25,068 nt of DNA, from the NCBI GenBank assembly GCA_038232055.1, contig JBBSIN010000034.1, forward strand, positions 1-25,068. Direction: 5' to 3'. Within the stretch, counting starts at the first letter, position 1, and every line of letters begins with the position of its first letter. Under the pieces are notes generated by a model. The model was given only the letters and a program-made list of their open reading frames with translations, ran no database searches and had not been told where the DNA came from. Of the stretch, positions 21,251 through 25,068 are shown piece by piece. Origin of the DNA: JBBSIN01 sp038232055. Its GTDB lineage: Bacteria; Actinomycetota; Actinomycetes; JADGOV01. Position numbers and translations under genes: made by a program.

Positions 21251-21967
21251 GTGTTGTCCGTGGAGGATTGGGCGGAGATCCGCCGGCTGCATCGGGCCGA
21301 GCGGTTGCCGATCAAGGAGATCGCGCGGGTGGTGGGGTGTTCGAGGAACACGGTGCGTCGGGCGTTGGCGTCGGCGGAGCCGCCGAGGTATGTCCGTGTC
21401 CCGCGCGGGTCGATCGTGGACGAGGCGGAGCCGCGGGTCCGCGAGTTGTGGTGGCGGCGCTGGCACGAGGACAGTGACGCCGATCTGGACAACACGCACC
21501 TGATGCGGCTGGCTGGCCGGTTCGCCCGGCGGGTGCGGGCCTGGGCCGGGGCGCAGCAGGTGCCGGTGATCGACTGCAAGGCCGAGGAACGCAAACACCG
21601 CATCGCCGAGCAGTACCTGCGCGAGAATGCGGTGGGTGTGGGGGTTTTTCTGATCCTGGTGGCCCGGGCACCGGCCATGGTGTGGAAGGTCAGCAGGACC
21701 AGGTCGGGGGTGATCCGCCACCTGGAGAAGACGAGACAGTTCGTCAACCACTACTCCTTCCACATCATGGACCCGACGTTCGGGCATGTGACGATCAAGA
21801 TGAGCGGGCATCCGCCGTTTGGCGCGCAGGTCATCCTCAACGGCCACGAGTACGTCGCCTGCCAGGCCCAAACCAGCGGCATCCGCTTCGCGAAGGAGGG
21901 TGGGTCAACGTCCGCGTCGCGCCGGCGACGCGGATCTGTCGCTGCGGCAAGCAGTCGTGATCGATAG
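21251..21967 (+). pseudogene. istA: Chimera: IstA transposase N-terminus joined to another mobile-type protein
   Basis: One open frame with two unrelated parts. Residues about 1-65 (start GTG at 21251) are the IstA HTH region: SVEDWAEIRRLHRAERLPIKEIARVVGCSRNTVRRAL then SAEPPRYVRVPRGSIVDEAEPRVREL. From about 21445 the protein changes to DADLDNTHLMRLAGRFARRVRAW, VPVIDCKAEERKHRIAEQYL, VNHYSFHIMDPTFGHVTIK and MSGHPPFGAQVILNGHEYVA, ending SGIRFAKEG. From memory this resembles a roughly 500-residue family of unknown function in actinobacterial accessory DNA. The missing middle is followed at 21970-22008 in another frame by RPQWNLTLFKVHFG, which resembles a later part of that family. The result looks like recombination plus an internal deletion, not a working gene. 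Confidence 0.65.
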
Positions 21968-22131
21968 ACCTCAGTGGAACCTGACCCTGTTCAAAGTCCA
22001 CTTCGGGCTGCCACCTGGCCTTGTTCCCGCAAGGGGATGGCGGGATGGGGTCATCGACTGCTCACCGATCTGCCAAGGCCTCGAATGGCCTGGTCTCGTG
22101 GTGGATGGCCGGTGGAAGTGCCAGTGAATGG

Positions 22132-22137
22132 GACAAT
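22132..22137 (+). promoter_or_regulatory. Possible leaderless -10 element of the Crp/Fnr gene
   Basis: GACAAT ends 6 nt before the GTG at 22144. One position differs from TANNNT, and the spacing matches the leaderless promoters in the core region. Confidence 0.3.
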
Positions 22138-22143
22138 CGGCTT

Positions 22144-22881
22144 GTGCAGGGGCGTCAGGGGCCGGTGTCCGGGTTGGCGGGTGCGCTCGCCCTGCTCGTG
22201 GGTGGGACCGACCCCGGGGACGTGCGGGTGCGCCAGGCGGCCTGGATCGCCCGGTGCGTGGGCCGGGGTGCCTCGGTGCCGCTGGGGCCCGGTGACGTTT
22301 CGGCACTGGCCCGGTCCTTGTCCGCCCACCGCACGGTCACGGGTGGCTCCGTCTTCGCGGCGGGTAGGCCATCCACGGGCGTGTGGATCCTGCGAGAGGG
22401 GCGTGTCGAACTCAGCGTCGGATCGGGTCGTCGGAAGGTGGTCGTCGGTGTGCTGCGCCCTGGTGACGTCGACGGCGACATCGCCATGCTGTTGGGGATC
22501 CCGCTGCCCTACACGGCGCGCGCCGTGGAGGCGGCGACCTGCCTCTACCTGGACGGGACGGACTTCGAGAAGCTACTGGTCAGCCAGCCGGCCATCGCCC
22601 GACGGTGGCTGTCGAGTGTCGCCGGGAGGCTGGCGTCCGCGCAGACCCGGGTGGTCGACCTGCTGGGCAAGTCGCTGGTCCAGCAGACGGCGGCCCTGTT
22701 GCTCGAGGAGGCCGACGAGCAGGTGGTCCGGCTGCCGCAGCGCACGCTCGCGGCCATGGTCGGGGCGGCCCGGCCCTCGTTGAACAAGGTCCTCAAGGAT
22801 CTGGAACGGCGCGGACTGGTCGCGGTGGACTACGGGACGGTGCGGATCCTCGACGAGGCCGGACTGGCCGCAGCGACCTGA
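22144..22881 (+). CDS. Crp/Fnr-family transcription regulator
   Basis: 245-residue regulator. A cNMP-binding-like beta roll (about residues 55-150) includes FAAGRPSTGVWILREGRVEL, VGVLRPGDVDGDIAMLLGIP and PYTARAVEAATCLYLDG. A long dimer helix is followed by a C-terminal winged HTH (VRLPQRTLAAMVGAARPSLNKVL, KDLERRGLVAVDYGTVRI). There is no Fnr-type N-terminal Cys cluster, so the ligand or signal is unknown. The start is uncertain: the GTG at 22144 has a -10-like box 6 nt upstream, and an ATG at 22105 is possible. It converges on the four-helix membrane protein gene across a strong hairpin. Confidence 0.85.
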   Translation: MQGRQGPVSGLAGALALLVGGTDPGDVRVRQAAWIARCVGRGASVPLGPGDVSALARSLSAHRTVTGGSVFAAGRPSTGVWILREGRVELSVGSGRRKVVVGVLRPGDVDGDIAMLLGIPLPYTARAVEAATCLYLDGTDFEKLLVSQPAIARRWLSSVAGRLASAQTRVVDLLGKSLVQQTAALLLEEADEQVVRLPQRTLAAMVGAARPSLNKVLKDLERRGLVAVDYGTVRILDEAGLAAAT

Positions 22882-22882
22882 C

Positions 22883-22957
22883 GCCCCGGGCCAGGTCGGT
22901 GACCGGCCACCGCCGACGGTCGCCGCGTTCCGGCTGCTGCAGTCTCTGGCCCGGGGC
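22883..22957. terminator. Bidirectional hairpin between convergent genes
   Basis: GCCCCGGGCCAG (22883-22894) is perfectly complementary to 22946-22957, a 12-bp stem, beginning right after the Crp/Fnr stop. The 51-nt loop contains a further small stem. It is followed by GAGGCCT/AGGCCTC (22988-22994 with 23005-23011), which overlaps the stop codon of the gene coming from the other side. It probably ends transcription in both directions. Confidence 0.55.
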
Positions 22958-23002
22958 AGGAGAGAAACCCGGGCCTACTCCTCCATCGAGGCCTGGGCAG
23001 GC

Positions 23003-23533
23003 TCAGGCCTCCGTGCTAGTTCGGCGCAGCGCCGGCGCCATCCCGAGGAAGAACGGGACGAGGACCAGCCCGAAGGTCACCGGGTGGATCCACAGCTCGA
23101 AGAGCTGGTTGGGACCCTTAGGATTGACGAACCACGGGAAGAACAACCGTCCCAGGACCTGGAAGTTCACCAGGTACAGCAGCAGGCCGTACGCGATGCC
23201 GCCGGCCAGCAGCATCAGCGGAGTCCGTAGCCAGGCGGCCACGAGGACGGCGAAGACCATCCCGAACAGCATCGAGAGGCCGACGTGCACCACCAGGCCG
23301 GTGATCACGCTCTGCGGGCTCATCGTGGGCATGTCCGAGGCCCGGAAGATCGTGGAGATCGACAGGAACGGAGCGACCTCGGGCTTGCCGTGGCCGATCG
23401 CGTAGTACATGTTCGCCACGGCGAACACGATCCCGCCGAAGAGCCCGGCGATGGCGCCACGGGTGAGCAAGTCGGAGACGGACGACGCGGCGGACCGAAG
23501 GTCGGTGGAGTGCCGAGAGGTCTGTGTGGACAC
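23003..23533 (-). CDS. Four-helix membrane protein of unknown function
   Basis: 176 residues from the GTG at 23533, with AAAGG about 11 nt upstream; a GTG four codons earlier is possible, and the longer open frame to 23818 is not protein-like. Hydrophobic segments: about 22-44 (GAIAGLFGGIVFAVANMYYA), 64-90 (VITGLVVHVGLSMLFGMVFA), 94-121 (LMLLAGGIAYGLLLYLVNF) and 140-162 (HPVTFGLVLVPFFLGMAPAL). Conserved-looking polar spots are Y-A-I-G-H between helices 1 and 2 and N-P-K-G-P-N before helix 4. I cannot name the family. The convergent Crp/Fnr gene may or may not regulate it. Confidence 0.75.
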   Translation of the reverse strand: MSTQTSRHSTDLRSAASSVSDLLTRGAIAGLFGGIVFAVANMYYAIGHGKPEVAPFLSISTIFRASDMPTMSPQSVITGLVVHVGLSMLFGMVFAVLVAAWLRTPLMLLAGGIAYGLLLYLVNFQVLGRLFFPWFVNPKGPNQLFELWIHPVTFGLVLVPFFLGMAPALRRTSTEA

Positions 23534-24054
23534 GAGGTCACGCACCTTTCTGGTGGTCGAGACGGGGTTATCCGTCCCAGGCGTCAACCTCGTCTCTTCG
23601 CGGAATGTGGATGAACTGTCAGCGACATGACACCATCGCTCGCGCAGGAGCCTCCAGAGTCGATCCCCGGCTCGGCGGGTGCGCTCGACCTGCCCGGCGT
23701 GGCACCGACCCCTGGTGAGGCGCGACCCCGAACGTCGGCACCCCGACCACCAGGTGAACCGTGACCTTGCTGGTGGCCGAGCCACAGGTGTCGGACCAGA
23801 GGGGCAGGTGACGACCACCGTGCGCCGTCGTCGACCCGTGCACGAAGCCTCAACCGCCCACCGCGACCTGAAGGAGCGGCGCCGTCATCGGCAAACATGT
23901 TCTCCAAGCCGACTCAACCCTGCCACTAGCGAGCGAGAGGCACATGCCGCCAGGCGCGGGACTGAACCGCACAGCCGGGCGACAAACACGTGCACACGTC
24001 TGGTAGCCAATGACAGTCCTGCCCCTTCCCCATTGCCCCGGCCGCACCGCGTCA
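23534..24054. other. Gene-poor stretch
   Basis: Open frames occur on both strands but none shows recognisable motifs, a good start site or natural composition: they are Arg/His/Pro-rich, as expected from chance frames in GC-rich DNA. It probably holds the promoter of the leftward membrane protein gene and decayed sequence. Confidence 0.5.
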
Positions 24055-24059
24055 TCACC

Positions 24060-24512
24060 CTCCCAGGGCCGAAGATTGAACACCAGCCCGACGGTGACGG
24101 TCATTAGGCCGGCGTGCAGCAGCCGGCGGCCCAGGCGCAGGGAGCCAGCGCGACGCGGTCGCGGACAGCAAGATCCCCACCGACGTTGGTAGCGCCGTCA
24201 GCCCGGCGTGCAGCGGGGTGAACCGCAGCCCTAGCTGGAGGTGGAGCCCGAACGCGAACAGGAACCCGCCTACCGCGTCGAAGAAGACCAGTGCGACGGC
24301 CAGTCCGACGGTGAACGTCCGGTTGGCCAGCAGGCTCGCCTCGATCACCGCCGCCCGGCGGGTTGCGTGTTCGTAGGCGATGAACGCGGCGAACACGGTC
24401 AGTCCGCTGGCGATCATCGCGAGGCACCACCAGGGCCAGCCCAGCTCCCGGCCCTGCACCGGGAAGATCACCAGCACCGCCGCGAGGGTCACCGGCGTCA
24501 CCCCGAGCAGGT
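24060..24512 (-). pseudogene. MFS drug-exporter (DHA2/EmrB type) fragment, frameshifted
   Basis: Middle part of a 14-helix MFS exporter. VTPVTLAAVLVIFPVQGRELGWPWW, then AAVIEASLLANRTFTVGLAV, ALVFFDAVGGFLFAFGLHL and QLGLRFTPLHAGLTALPTSV match the region around helices 6-10, including the typical L-x-P...A-G-L-x-x-L-P stretch. At about 24138-24155 the frame breaks; the next frame continues as LRLGRRLLHAGLMTVTVGLVF, the expected following helix, to about 24065. The N-terminal helices before about 24512 and the C-terminal helices are absent. A sequencing indel could explain the shift but not the missing ends. Confidence 0.7.
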
Positions 24513-24781
24513 CCCGTCGCCGAGCTCAACCGCCAGGCCGAACCCGGTCACCGTCGAGATCCTGCATAGGCGCCACAGCCGGGTCACCTGCGGCGCCCGC
24601 GCGGGGTCCGTGCCAGCCCGAGGGCGGCGTTGTTCAGGTGGGTGCGGCGGTCCACGCCGGCGGCCCAGGTGCTCACACCGATGGCGCGGCAGCACCGTCT
24701 TCAGGAGCTCTGGCATGCGCCCCGCTGTCGTGACGAGGCGGGCTGCCTCCGCGGGCGCTGCAGGGGCAGGAGACCTGCGGC
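24513..24781. other. No gene recognised
   Basis: Between the MFS fragment and the MscS end there is no frame with recognisable motifs. Possibly remains of the exporter's 5' half after deletion. Confidence 0.4.
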
Positions 24782-25068
24782 TCAGCTCGAGTGGGACGTC
24801 GTCGTGGGGTCGGCCTCTGGAGTGCGGTGGGCCGGCTTGTGAGGAGTGTGGGCGAGGTGGAGCTCCGGCAGTCCCACGATGTTGTAGGTCGCGGATGCCA
24901 GGCCGATGCCGGCGGCGCCGAGCTCGCCCAGGACTTGCCGGCTGATCAGGTCCTTCACTTTGCGGACCCCTCGCGCGCCGACCAGGAAGCGCAGGGACAT
25001 CTCGAGCCAGTTGTCGGTCAGCCGCCAGTAGACCGCGGGTTCGAGCGAGGCGTCAGCGAGGGCGTACC
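24782..25068 (-). CDS. MscS-family mechanosensitive channel, C-terminal end (5' part outside window)
   Basis: 95 C-terminal residues visible; the frame is open to the right edge. WRLTDNWLEMSLRFLVGARGV followed by KVKDLISRQVLGELGAAGIGLASATYNI matches the cytoplasmic C-terminal alpha-beta domain of MscS-like channels (pattern: L-x-D-N-W-x-E-x-x-x-R-F). A polar 30-residue tail rich in His, Pro and Thr follows. The pore helices lie beyond the window, so channel function is inferred from this domain only. Confidence 0.7.
   Translation of the reverse strand, partial: YALADASLEPAVYWRLTDNWLEMSLRFLVGARGVRKVKDLISRQVLGELGAAGIGLASATYNIVGLPELHLAHTPHKPAHRTPEADPTTTSHSS

Noticed and set aside
23584..23907. 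Minus-strand frame upstream of the four-helix membrane protein
   Set aside because: No family pattern could be found; low-complexity Gly/Arg/Ser composition suggests a chance frame.
23679..24107. Plus-strand frame of 142 codons in the gene-poor stretch
   Set aside because: Arg/Pro/His/Thr-rich, no start signal, no domain pattern; it overlaps the MFS remnant's end.

Overview
The window is about 25 kb of very GC-rich DNA from an actinobacterium. The evidence is G/C-rich third codon positions, frequent GTG starts, GTGA stop/start overlaps, probable leaderless promoters, a heterodimeric CrtYc/CrtYd lycopene cyclase, a PASTA serine/threonine kinase and an Rv2175c-type protein. Genus cannot be fixed by eye.

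Bases 1-19106 are a dense chromosomal core. A CDP-alcohol phosphatidyltransferase (partial) and metF read leftward. Divergent from metF, crtE and crtI read rightward, followed by a secreted LVIVD-repeat protein, a strong hairpin and crtB. Converging on crtB from the right is a tightly coupled leftward operon: Rv2175c-like DNA-binding protein, thiE, crtYc, crtYd. The crtYd and crtB 3' ends overlap by 95 bp. Rightward again come a GNAT acetyltransferase and a DUF2795 protein, a long hairpin, a TPP riboswitch with thiO-thiS-thiG, a DUF2231-Rieske membrane protein, a LysM/lytic transglycosylase protein, a PASTA kinase, an endonuclease IV, an EamA transporter, a VOC protein and a type I-beta DAHP synthase.

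Together the crt genes can make geranylgeranyl diphosphate, phytoene, lycopene and a cyclised carotene. The thi genes make the thiazole half of thiamine (thiO/S/G) and join it to the pyrimidine half (thiE). The metF / prenyl synthase / Rv2175c-like / kinase / DAHP synthase set recalls the M. tuberculosis Rv2172c-Rv2178c neighbourhood, here with carotenoid and thiamine genes interleaved and a different DAHP synthase class.

Bases about 19107-22020 are a decayed mobile-element patch. It holds a beheaded MerR regulator, an orphan IS21-type end with three 24-bp repeats, an IS30 transposase stub, a frameshifted excisionase-like HTH, one intact orphan membrane protein, and a chimeric pseudogene made of an IstA N-terminus joined to another mobile-element-type protein. 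From 22144 to the end are a Crp/Fnr regulator convergent with a four-helix membrane protein, a gene-poor stretch, a frameshifted MFS drug-exporter remnant, and the C-terminal end of an MscS-like channel.

I found no CRISPR array, tRNA or rRNA. No wholly new system is proven. The best leads are the unexplained LVIVD protein inside the crt cluster, the palindromes before crtE and the kinase, the long hairpins, and the chimeric pseudogene.
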